8,303 nucleotides of DNA from Methanotrichaceae archaeon. GTDB lineage: Archaea > Halobacteriota > Methanosarcinia > Methanotrichales > Methanotrichaceae. The stretch is from assembly GCA_013329455.1 (NCBI GenBank), contig DUKF01000076.1, positions 1 to 8,303 on the forward strand. The letters run 5' to 3'. Position 1 is the first letter of the stretch. Each line of letters begins with the position of its first letter. Positions 1 through 6,220 of the stretch are shown here, piece by piece. A program made the translations under genes and the position numbers. The notes beneath the pieces are model-generated. The model was given only the letters and a program-made list of their open reading frames with translations, was not told the origin of the DNA and ran no database searches.

Positions 1-1093
1 GCTGCGGGGTATTCAATTCAAAGTAAGGCTTGTTCACCTCTTCGCGGCTCTTTTTTCCTGATATAAACGGCTTTTCATCAACCCAGGGAGCGTATTCCCA
101 CTTCCATAGGTCAGGATTTGTATCGTGCTCGGCCATGGAATGGTTTGATGTATTGACGAAAATTATAGGATGTTTATAATCATTAGCATAATATTTTACT
201 CTATGGGGTGGAAGATCCCCTTCTGGATCCCCATGAATCGTGTCTTCTTCGAGGTCATTTTTGCCGCTGTAGATCTTGGTAAAACAGAGTCCGTTAACGT
301 TATTATCATCTGAGTCTGCCATGATAACGAAGCTCTCGATGTCCCTTAAGCGACCGTATTTGGCCAGTCTGATACGTTCATACATCTTGTTTAGTATCTT
401 ATGCTTTCGAAGCTCCTCGTTATTGAAGACCAGAGTAACTTCAACCTCCTTCTTTCCGTTCGTCTCATGTTTTGTTGAGCAATGGATCTCCCGTATGAAG
501 TTCTTCATCCCGTCAACAGCTGGCTGATATATGATCGGACTGCATTCGTGGTGTGCACCGACATCGAGGTTGAAAATATTTGTGTATACCAGAGCATCTG
601 ATGAAATGGTATCTTTTATATATTTATGAATTCCTCCGATTTTAGTCTCCTCTGTGGAAGTCTCTGTATTGCTTGTGGGTTCGCATTTCTCATCTGCCCA
701 CTGCCATAGCCAGGCCTTATCGCCAATCTGGAAGGACAATCGCTTTTTTGGACCGATTAAATTCCAGCGATTTTTGTAATGATCATAAACCCTCGCGGTA
801 TAATAATCACATTCGATATCGCCTGGCTCAGCATCGATATTAATGCCCAACATATATCTTAAATTTGCATCATATCCGCCTTCTTTGCGAATGTCTGGCC
901 TGCCGTTTTCGGTATGGATTTCTTCTTTCCTTCTCAATACCAGCCTTTTCGTGCCGTCCCTAGTCCTCACGAGATCTACAGTTGTGAGGTTATTCCAATC
1001 CCAAGTCCTCTGCTCATCAGTCCATCGGAATTGTCCGTAATCTGCGAAAAAATTGCGCTGGAGTTTAGAGAACCAAAGACCAGTTGCGTCCAT
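1..1093 (-). CDS. Unrecognised hypothetical protein, 3' end beyond window
   Basis: The minus strand is open without a stop from 1111 to the window edge, giving 364 codons from the chosen start; the C-terminus is missing. I chose ATG at 1093 because GGTGA (1103-1099) lies 5 bases before it. ATG at 1111, six codons upstream, is in frame but poorly supported, and an in-frame TAA precedes it. The N-terminal ~140 residues are rich in Trp, Tyr and charged residues with alternating beta-like stretches. A Thr/Glu/Ser-rich linker (TSNTETSTEET) follows. The second half holds the segments FNLDVGAHHE, RLRDIESFVIMADSDD and IIFVNTSNHSMAEHD, the last followed by LWKWEYAPW, which look like conserved blocks. 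There is no signal peptide or membrane segment, so it is probably cytosolic. I do not recognise the family and assign no function. The codon use is more AT-rich than in purL, which fits accessory DNA. Confidence 0.72.
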   Translation of the reverse strand, partial: MDATGLWFSKLQRNFFADYGQFRWTDEQRTWDWNNLTTVDLVRTRDGTKRLVLRRKEEIHTENGRPDIRKEGGYDANLRYMLGINIDAEPGDIECDYYTARVYDHYKNRWNLIGPKKRLSFQIGDKAWLWQWADEKCEPTSNTETSTEETKIGGIHKYIKDTISSDALVYTNIFNLDVGAHHECSPIIYQPAVDGMKNFIREIHCSTKHETNGKKEVEVTLVFNNEELRKHKILNKMYERIRLAKYGRLRDIESFVIMADSDDNNVNGLCFTKIYSGKNDLEEDTIHGDPEGDLPPHRVKYYANDYKHPIIFVNTSNHSMAEHDTNPDLWKWEYAPWVDEKPFISGKKSREEVNKPYFELNTPQ

Positions 1094-1120
1094 GAAAGTC
1101 ACCTTAAACATATCAACCCT

Positions 1121-1134
1121 TTTAACAAGTTAAA
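1121..1134. promoter_or_regulatory. TTTAAC-aa-GTTAAA palindrome before the left-edge gene
   Basis: A perfect 6-bp inverted repeat (TTTAAC, two bases, GTTAAA) lies about 28-41 bp before the ATG at 1093 of the minus-strand gene. Its AT-rich core is at roughly the right distance to be the TATA element of that gene, and its symmetry would also suit a dimeric regulator. The element is short and AT-rich, so chance is possible. Confidence 0.3.
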
Positions 1135-1156
1135 TGTTTCGATTACTCTCCTGTGA

Positions 1157-1795
<639 letters not shown>

Positions 1796-1796
1796 T

Positions 1797-1824
1797 GTCA
1801 CTTTCGGGTTTTCGTGAAAGTGAC
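1797..1824. other. Perfect 9-bp hairpin (GTCACTTTC/GAAAGTGAC)
   Basis: GTCACTTTC at 1797-1805 pairs perfectly with GAAAGTGAC at 1816-1824 around a 10-base loop. It starts two bases after the TGA that ends the preceding decayed frame. There is no T-run after it, so it is not a typical archaeal terminator. A second palindrome, ACAGCGCTGT, follows at 1838-1847. Possible roles are a structured RNA element or a trace of a mobile element; the sequence alone does not decide. Confidence 0.45.
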
Positions 1825-2274
1825 GCTGTGTAAGAGGACAGCGCTGTGCTTGCCTACTACTCGGCTTTGAGTCGGGCTCGGGGCGGAACAGGCCATCACA
1901 AATGTGATTGGTCCTTGAAGGGAGGGCGCCATGGTCGGTGCTGGTCCGCCTGAGACTCGATTCTGCAATTTTCTGGCATCTATTATGGCTTTCCGGATTT
2001 CATTCCCAGGTGTACACCAGGAATTGGTTGGTAAGATCCATAGAGATGCGATATTGATTCTGATTTGTCGGATACAAATTGCCTCCATTTTTAATCAAAG
2101 ATTTTTCTTCAAGAATGCTGATTTAAGAGATCATGTCTGGCTCAGTTCAAGGAGATAAATTGAACTTGATCCGACTGGCTTCACTCTCGGATTGGAAGGG
2201 GTTAGCATGAGAATAAATTAATATGAGCAGATTGAATATACATATTAATAGTGAGGTACGGCGGGAGATTAGTC
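1825..2274. other. Gene-free stretch, no supported coding or RNA gene
   Basis: Open frames on both strands here (75 residues plus from 1931, 96 residues minus from 2088) overlap each other, lack convincing ribosome binding sites and match no family I know. The first part is GC-richer than the second, which turns AT-rich from about 2040 on. The end carries an AT-rich element (2236-2250) that fits the promoter of the small ORF at 2275. I see no tRNA, rRNA or CRISPR-like repeat. Confidence 0.5.
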
Positions 2275-2391
2275 ATGATCAACCCATTCAAGAAGGATAA
2301 AGAGTGCACGGCGAAGGAGAAAAAACGGAAAAAGAAACAAGAAGAAAAACGAAAAAAAGCGCAAGCCAGAGGTGAGAAGCCCATAAAATAG
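2275..2391 (+). CDS. Small Lys/Arg-rich protein, 38 aa
   Basis: ATG at 2275 is preceded by GGGAG with 8 bases spacing (GCGGGAGATTAGTC), a good archaeal ribosome binding site, and by an AT-rich TATA-like element around 2240-2250. The 38-residue product begins MINPFKKDKE and contains KEKKRKKKQEEKRKK, so more than half of it is charged and it is strongly basic. It is probably a single charged helix or disordered tail able to bind nucleic acid or ribosomes; that is inference. It stands alone, with no gene within 100 bp on the same strand. A run of purines can give such a frame by chance, so the ribosome binding site is the main support. A Cys at residue 11 is the only metal- or thiol-type residue. 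Confidence 0.42.
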   Translation: MINPFKKDKECTAKEKKRKKKQEEKRKKAQARGEKPIK

Positions 2392-2527
2392 ATGCAGTCC
2401 TTTGAGCGAGCAAGTTGCTGGCAAAGATGGCTTATATGGGTCATGGTGGAGGGGCTGACTGACCGTGTTTGGAACCTCTGCCATCGGTAACCCTTAAAGT
2501 GCCAATTCAATGAGTTACATACCACGA

Positions 2528-2536
2528 CTAAAAATT
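2528..2536 (-). terminator. Oligo-T run after the nitroreductase gene
   Basis: The minus strand reads TTTTT about 16 bases after the TGA of the nitroreductase gene (A5 at 2530-2534 on the plus strand). Archaeal RNA polymerase terminates at short T-runs without a needed hairpin, so this is a plausible 3' end. Confidence 0.3.
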
Positions 2537-2551
2537 GAAGCAATTCGGGAA

Positions 2552-3244
2552 TCAGGCTGGTCTTCCTACAGGCAAAATCCCTATGGGGGTCTCTCCCTCA
2601 GACAGTCTCAGGTACTCTTTCGTTCTATTCTCATCAAATCCTGCTGTATATGTAGATCCCAGACCCAGAGATACGACCTCAAGAAGCAGGTTTTCTGCAG
2701 CTGCACCAGCCTCGATATACACGAAACGACTCGAATCCTGCCCAGGTATCTTGTTCATCCGCTCAAATACACCTGTGATGACAAAAACCGCTGGAGCTTT
2801 CTCTCTCCAATCAACTCGGTCCGATGAGGTGTTGAAAAGCGCAGGGATTCTGTTCCCGCTCGCAATTACGATGAGATTGTGATCTTGAGGTGAATAGTGA
2901 TAAATTCCCGCAGGCAGGCCGATGACGTTACCTGCCAAAAGATAGACCTCCAGGGGATATGTCGCCATTGCCGAAGGTGCAGACCGGTGGCCTGCGTCAT
3001 CTGTCTCGCCCTGGGCTGCCCATAACAGTTGGGATACCTCCACGAGATACAAAGGCTCGTCCGTGAAGCTCCGGATCGACCTCCTTTCCTTCAAGGCATT
3101 CTCCACAGAGATTCCGCCATCGATGCGGGGATCAGGTAGTTCTATGATCTCTGATGATTCTTGCTTCGAATTCTCTGATGTCGCAGTTGTGGCTAGCGCC
3201 AGGATAGCCAATCCAAAAAAGGCAAGAATTGCAAATTTCTTCAT
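2552..3244 (-). CDS. Exported SagB-type nitroreductase-family protein
   Basis: This 230-residue protein belongs to the FMN-dependent nitroreductase superfamily, SagB-type branch. Residues 1-22 (MKKFAILAFFGLAILALATT) have a basic start and a hydrophobic core, a signal peptide or N-terminal anchor without a lipobox cysteine. The fold begins near residue 48. RRSIRSF at 54-60 is the usual FMN-phosphate-binding start, SQLLWAAQG at 71-79 and RSAPSAMATYPLEVY at 87-101 are the SagB-type signature, AGAAAENLLLEV at 179-190 is the helix of the dimer core, and GLGS at 194-197 with PIGILPVGRP near the end completes it. The length fits the family. The start ATG has GGGTGG four bases before it. In SagB itself the enzyme oxidises azolines to azoles in peptide toxins, but no cyclodehydratase or precursor peptide is visible here and the export signal argues for another substrate. 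The specific reaction is unknown. Confidence 0.9.
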   Translation of the reverse strand: MKKFAILAFFGLAILALATTATSENSKQESSEIIELPDPRIDGGISVENALKERRSIRSFTDEPLYLVEVSQLLWAAQGETDDAGHRSAPSAMATYPLEVYLLAGNVIGLPAGIYHYSPQDHNLIVIASGNRIPALFNTSSDRVDWREKAPAVFVITGVFERMNKIPGQDSSRFVYIEAGAAAENLLLEVVSLGLGSTYTAGFDENRTKEYLRLSEGETPIGILPVGRPA

Positions 3245-3286
3245 TTTTCCACCCTAAATATGCCAGATGTAATAATATTTGTTGTT

Positions 3287-3298
3287 CCAATATAAAGG
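3287..3298 (-). promoter_or_regulatory. TATA box of the nitroreductase gene
   Basis: The minus strand reads CCTTTATATTGG, a good archaeal TATA element centred about 48 bases before the ATG at 3244. Transcription would start near 3267 and give a leader of about 20 bases that includes the GGGTGG ribosome binding site. Confidence 0.55.
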
Positions 3299-3347
3299 TT
3301 CTGCTACTGCCCGGATCACCAGGTTTGCCCCTCTTCTAAACAGAGAA

Positions 3348-3357
3348 GATATAAATG
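3348..3357 (+). promoter_or_regulatory. TATA box of the DUF72 gene, leaderless start
   Basis: GATATAAATG is centred about 28 bases before the ATG at 3380. There is no Shine-Dalgarno sequence before that ATG, so the transcript is probably leaderless and begins at or near the start codon. Confidence 0.55.
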
Positions 3358-3379
3358 CGCATGCGATGATCTCTAATAA

Positions 3380-4269
3380 ATGACCATTCTGGTGGGCTGC
3401 AGCGGTTGGTCTTACGACGACTGGGTAGGGCGATTTTACCCCATGAAGCTAGCCAAAAAAAAGGAACGTGGCTGGCTTACTACGCACAGTTCTTCGACAC
3501 AGTGGAGATCAACAGCACTTACTATCGGCCACCAGGAGAGCGGCAGGTCCAGTCCTGGATCAAGAAGGTCAAAGACAGGGTGGAAGGGTTTGAGTACTCG
3601 GTTAAAATGCCCGGCTTGGTCACCCATCAAGCCGTGGTAGAGGGTGATTTGGATAAGGCTGTTTTCTGGGCTAACTCCTTCGAGAAGACCTGCGTTAAGA
3701 CCCTGGCTGAGGCTGCTCTGATGGGTTGCGTGCTGTTGCAGTTCTCTCCCTACTTCAAAAACGAAGGCCAAGCTCTCGATATCTTGAAGGGGCTGCTGGA
3801 CGCGGTCTCTCCGGGAGAGTACAACTATGCCGTGGAATTCAGGCATAGGAGCTGGCTGGACGAGGGCAAGAAGGAAATCGATCCAGTTGCTCTTGATGTT
3901 TTAAAGGAAAGGAACGCTGCAAACGTCCTGATCGATGGCCCAGGACATCATACGGGCGGTGTGCAGACTGCAGATCATGCCTATGTACGCTTCCATGGCC
4001 GCAACTACGATATCTGGTACAGAGGCGAGAAGGAGGACGATCACAGGCTGGATAGATATGACTATCTCTACAAGAAGGAACAACTTGAGTCCTGGGTGCC
4101 TAGAATTAAAGAGGCGGGAGTTAAAGCTGCTAAGGTGAGGGTTTATTTCAATAACCATGCCCGGTCCAAGTCTGTGAGGAACGCCTTTCAGCTGATGGAC
4201 ATGCTTTCGATAGAGCACGAATCCAAAGAGATCCAGCTCCAGGATCAGTTCACTCTGGGTGAGTTTTAA
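3380..4269 (+). CDS. DUF72 (YecE-like) protein, split by -1 frameshift at an A8 run
   Basis: The gene encodes a DUF72/YecE-like protein, a TIM-barrel family of unknown biochemical function. The first 28 codons from ATG 3380 give MTILVGCSGWSYDDWVGRFY and then MKLAKKK, the conserved N-terminus. The rest of the family sequence is in the -1 frame from 3463 on: GTWLAYYAQFF, VEINSTYYRPP, AVEFRHRSWL, YVRFHGRN and VYFNNHARSKSVRNAFQL, all characteristic DUF72 blocks in order. Joining the frames at the A run gives about 296 residues, a normal family length, with nothing missing or added at the join. Without the shift the first frame ends at 3640 as an 86-residue product. ATG 3406 in the second frame would lack the conserved N-terminus. 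Causes can be programmed -1 frameshifting, transcript slippage, a true mutation, or a sequencing error of one A. The gene is divergent from the nitroreductase and has its own TATA box. Confidence 0.85.
3455..3492 (+). other. Slippery heptamer A-AAA-AAG in phase, with weak downstream stem
   Basis: Eight A residues (3455-3462) followed by GG form A-AAA-AAG at 3457-3463, exactly in the zero frame of the DUF72 N-terminal part. This is the same heptamer as in bacterial dnaX. A -1 slip makes the next codon GGA at 3463 and restores the DUF72 sequence. GAACGTG (3464-3470) can pair with CAC (3485-3487) and GTTC (3489-3492) with one bulged A, but it begins directly after the heptamer, closer than the usual 5-9 base spacer. 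Recoding is therefore possible but not shown. Confidence 0.45.
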
Positions 4270-4660
4270 TTTGGATATATTGCCTAATTTTTTAGTCACC
4301 TCATATCCAACTTCACTAACGACGCTGCATCATAATTTTAGGTCAGCTTCTCTTTTTTTAAATCCCGCTGATTGGCAAAGCATTGCAGCTATTGCGAGTG
4401 TATTCACAGTACAGAGAAAAACAGAAGTCCCACAGATTTCCAGAAGCTGGTCATGAGGTGCGGTAATGATCTGGGAACCAGAAGAGAGGACTAATTGCTG
4501 ACTCCAGCTTTATTGCCGGCATCAAGGATGATAACAGATTGGTATGTCGTCGAAGTGTTGGCTATCGCGCAAATGATAGCTCTGAATCTCGTCCTTCATT
4601 AGCAGCCGGAGAAGGTTTGACCTCTATTTCGAAACGTCGGATTGGATTTTAGAAGTCAAA
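4270..4660. other. Gene-free stretch between DUF72 and the Sm-like gene
   Basis: I see no credible gene here. It holds two T-runs (terminators of the upstream gene), a perfect 6-bp hairpin GCTATC/GATAGC at 4561-4580 with an 8-base loop, and a tiny 11-codon frame (ATG 4466 to TGA 4501) behind GAGGTG. A 65-codon plus-strand frame from 4259 overlaps the DUF72 end, has no family resemblance and is probably chance. Confidence 0.5.
4288..4293 (+). terminator. T6 run after the DUF72 gene
   Basis: TTTTTT lies 19 bases after the TAA of the DUF72 gene. A second, longer run of seven T follows at 4353-4359. Both fit oligo-T termination in archaea. Confidence 0.4.
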
Positions 4661-4670
4661 AAATATATAT
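4661..4670 (+). promoter_or_regulatory. TATA box of the Sm-like gene
   Basis: AAATATATAT is an excellent archaeal TATA element, centred about 42 bases before the ATG at 4708. Transcription would start near 4690, leaving a short leader with the GGGAG ribosome binding site at 4697-4701. Confidence 0.6.
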
Positions 4671-4707
4671 CTCTATAGAACCGTTTTACTTCACGAGGGA
4701 GATAGTG

Positions 4708-5013
4708 ATGGGGAATAAGGCCGACGCAGATCAAAATATTGATGATCAAGTTGCAGCCACCACGAGCAATTCCAATGTAAAGATGAAGAGCGACGGCCAG
4801 CATCAGTTCTTGCCGAAGCTTCTGAAACGGACGATCGTGATCCGCATGATGGACGGTCGCCCCATCAAGGGCGTGCTCGAGGCCTACAACAACTACGAGC
4901 TACAGCTTGGTCTGGGACAGGGCAAGAAACTGATAGTCTTCAAAGGCGCTGTATCCTCGATCGATTACGAGGATAAGCCTGTGAAGGTAAAGCCTGAGGT
5001 TAAGAGGTGGTGA
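4708..5013 (+). CDS. Sm-like (Lsm/Hfq-like) RNA-binding protein
   Basis: The 101-residue product carries a Sm fold in residues 33-88. The Sm1 part has RTIVIRMMDGRPIKGVLEAY, with the typical Asp-Gly turn and a Gly in the next strand, then the paired Asn residues (NNYELQL) at the RNA-binding loop. The Sm2 part is KKLIVFKGAVSSID (73-86). This Sm2 resembles the Hfq type (KHA-I) more than the IRG-D of canonical archaeal SmAP1, so an Hfq-like role in RNA chaperoning as a hexamer or heptamer ring is likely; that is inference. A polar, probably disordered 30-residue N-terminal tail and a basic C-terminal tail (VKVKPEVKRW) flank the fold. ATG 4708 is chosen because GAGGGAGA precedes it at the right distance; an in-frame ATG at 4642 lies upstream of the TATA box and cannot be the start of this transcript. 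The DUF1699 gene follows 233 bases downstream with its own promoter. Confidence 0.85.
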   Translation: MGNKADADQNIDDQVAATTSNSNVKMKSDGQHQFLPKLLKRTIVIRMMDGRPIKGVLEAYNNYELQLGLGQGKKLIVFKGAVSSIDYEDKPVKVKPEVKRW

Positions 5014-5040
5014 AGCTCCGTTTGCGAAGGCACACCTCAA

Positions 5041-5054
5041 GGTCGGCGACGACC
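5041..5054 (+). other. GGTCG-GCGA-CGACC hairpin with GNRA loop
   Basis: A perfect 5-bp stem closes a GCGA tetraloop, 27 bases after the stop of the Sm-like gene, in its probable 3' untranslated region. No T-run follows directly. It may stabilise the 3' end or be a binding site on the mRNA. Confidence 0.35.
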
Positions 5055-5200
5055 TAAAATTCTGGCCATTTGTCCGTTGGCTACATTCCTATAAGATTCG
5101 GCTTAACCGGTCTTCATATTTCCCGGCTAATTTTCCTTTCAGTTCGCTAAACATGGTTCGATAGATGTCGATTTGTACATTAGTATACACCACAAATGTC

Positions 5201-5212
5201 TATTAATACTTA
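5201..5212 (+). promoter_or_regulatory. TATA box of the DUF1699 gene
   Basis: TATTAATACTTA is centred about 41 bases before the ATG at 5247. Transcription would start near 5231, just before the AAGGTGA ribosome binding site at 5234-5240, which has 6 bases spacing to the ATG. The near-repeats ATGTCGATT (5165) and ATGTCTATT (5196), 31 bp apart, lie upstream and over the box and may be chance. Confidence 0.5.
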
Positions 5213-5246
5213 GATCACATTTTGGTAATTGTAAAGGTGAAAACGC

Positions 5247-5654
5247 ATGAGAATCAGAGTTGTAAGTTCAAGAAATGAGATATATGGGCTGAGCCCTAAC
5301 GAGAGGATTGTCCACATCGCTTTCAGGCCATCGAACGTCGATCTGCTGAACCTCATGAAGGTATGCCCCAGGCTGAGAGCGATCCAGGTACCTCCATCCT
5401 ATAACAAGACCCTGTCCAGGGCGATCAGGCTCTTCCTCGATATGCAGGGCGTAGACCTGCTTGAAGGAGACATCTGGGGCCACAGAAAGGATATCGACGA
5501 GTACTATGTGGTCGACGAAGATGCGATCGAGCAGATTGGCGACCTCATCACCGGTGGCGAGAGCATCGACGATACTGCAGCTCACGTCCAGATGAGGACA
5601 AAACTGGCGCCCGATCTGATCAAGTACATCGCCAAGTCCAAAATAATCGCCTGA
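5247..5654 (+). CDS. DUF1699 family protein
   Basis: This 135-residue protein matches DUF1699, a short family of unknown function that I know from Methanosarcinales. Visible family blocks are MRIRVVSSRNEI at the N-terminus, IVHIAFRPSN at 21-30, LMKVCPRLRAIQVPPSY at 36-52, RLFLDMQGVDLLEGDIWGHR at 61-80 and KDIDEYYVV after it. The first 80 residues look like an alternating beta-alpha fold. The C-terminal third (AAHVQMRTKLAPDLIKYIAK) is a probable amphipathic helix pair. There is no signal peptide or membrane segment, so it is cytosolic. The ATG is fixed by a strong AAGGTGA. It follows the Sm-like gene on the same strand but 233 bases apart with its own TATA box, so co-transcription is not needed. 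It may be regulatory, but no function can be assigned. Confidence 0.88.
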   Translation: MRIRVVSSRNEIYGLSPNERIVHIAFRPSNVDLLNLMKVCPRLRAIQVPPSYNKTLSRAIRLFLDMQGVDLLEGDIWGHRKDIDEYYVVDEDAIEQIGDLITGGESIDDTAAHVQMRTKLAPDLIKYIAKSKIIA

Positions 5655-5724
5655 ACTTGAGTCTCAGGCGCATCCAGACAATTACTCATTTTCTCATCTT
5701 CATCGCACGTTTTTCTGCTGGTTT

Positions 5725-5731
5725 AAAAAAA
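5725..5731 (-). terminator. T7 run after the tRNA-Leu gene
   Basis: On the minus strand seven T follow about 42 bases after the tRNA 3' end. The plus-strand run TTTTT at 5710-5714 may serve the DUF1699 gene coming from the other side. The two genes converge here. Confidence 0.4.
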
Positions 5732-5773
5732 TCATCAATGTAATCTTCATTAATCGAAAATTGATGCAAGGAG

Positions 5774-5858
5774 TGCGGGGGAAGGGATTCGAACCCTTGA
5801 ACTCCTGCGAGAATAGATCTTGAGTCTATCACCGTTGACCTGGCTTGGTTACCCCCGC
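5774..5858 (-). tRNA. tRNA-Leu (anticodon CAA)
   Basis: The minus strand folds into a complete type II tRNA. The acceptor stem GCGGGGG pairs with CCCCCGC, the anticodon stem ATAGA/TCTAT encloses the loop CTCAAGA with anticodon CAA (reads UUG), and the T arm AAGGG-TTCGAAT-CCCTT is perfect. A long variable arm (TCTCGCAGGAGTTC) is typical for leucine. The discriminator base is A and CCA is not encoded. No intron is present. The mature 5' end is one base after the stop codon of the small zinc-protein gene, and no TATA box is visible at -25 inside that gene, so both are probably one transcript from which RNase P frees the tRNA. Confidence 0.95.
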
Positions 5859-5859
5859 G

Positions 5860-6015
5860 CTAATCGAAATGTGTCACGCAGGTCCAGTGGTAGTATCCGA
5901 GGATGCCCGTCCCCGTCACCTCGTCGTACTCCTGGAGAGGTCGGCCACAGATCGCGCATCTCTCGCCATCTTGCACCTCGATCTCCGAATCATCGCAGAT
6001 CACTACCACGACCAT
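5860..6015 (-). CDS. Small CxxC/HxxC zinc-binding protein
   Basis: The 51-residue product starts MVVVVICDDSEIEV and contains RCAICGRPL (Cys20, Cys23) and YYHWTC (His43, Cys46), a CxxC-x19-HxxC layout that fits a single zinc site of the treble-clef or LIM-half type. It is likely cytosolic; a role in nucleic-acid or protein binding is inference. I chose ATG 6015 because the TATA-like CCTTTAAAACTGG lies about 25 bases upstream, which makes a leaderless transcript. The frame is also open to ATG 6114, but the extra 33 residues lie upstream of the promoter and look non-coding. The gene ends at TAG 5862-5860, one base before tRNA-Leu, and is probably co-transcribed with it. I do not know the family by name; a DUF2175-like protein is one possibility. 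Confidence 0.68.
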   Translation of the reverse strand: MVVVVICDDSEIEVQDGERCAICGRPLQEYDEVTGTGILGYYHWTCVTHFD

Positions 6016-6032
6016 GACCGAGTATATCGTCT

Positions 6033-6045
6033 CCAGTTTTAAAGG
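6033..6045 (-). promoter_or_regulatory. TATA box for the zinc-protein/tRNA-Leu transcript
   Basis: The minus strand reads CCTTTAAAACTGG, centred about 25 bases before the ATG at 6015. It implies transcription from the start codon and seems to be the only promoter for the tRNA. Confidence 0.45.
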
Positions 6046-6168
6046 TTTTGCCGTCGTCCACCCTTCTCTCTTCTCCGGCCGTGTTGCCAGCAGGATCAAA
6101 AAGGTGTTCGACACATGTGTTTCCCAGCGTGATGCGAGACGCCTTTAAAGAGGCGACCGAAAAAGGGC

Positions 6169-6189
6169 GTCCAAAAGTGAGTCCAAAAG
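6169..6189. repeat. Direct repeat GTCCAAAAG x2
   Basis: GTCCAAAAG occurs at 6169-6177 and 6181-6189 with a 12-bp period, in the gap between the divergent zinc-protein and purL genes. Confidence 0.45.
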
Positions 6190-6220
6190 GACGTTTTGAA
6201 CTTAGAAGGAGCCACCAGAG

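Noticed and set aside
276..527. Plus-strand frames of 83, 65 and 80 codons between 276 and 1156
   Set aside because: Antisense to the long open minus-strand gene at 1-1093, with Ser/Leu-rich shadow composition and no ribosome binding sites.
1798..2088. 96-codon minus-strand frame
   Set aside because: No ribosome binding site at its ATG, no family resemblance, and overlapped by an equally open plus-strand frame; not supportable as a gene.
2202..2543. 113-codon and 71-codon minus-strand frames with a Phe-rich hydrophobic stretch looking like a membrane protein
   Set aside because: The Phe/Leu run is the complement of the AAA/GAA-rich small ORF at 2275-2391, which has the better ribosome binding site.
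3901..4299. 132-codon and 136-codon minus-strand frames over the DUF72 gene
   Set aside because: Antisense shadows of a clearly recognised DUF72 coding sequence.
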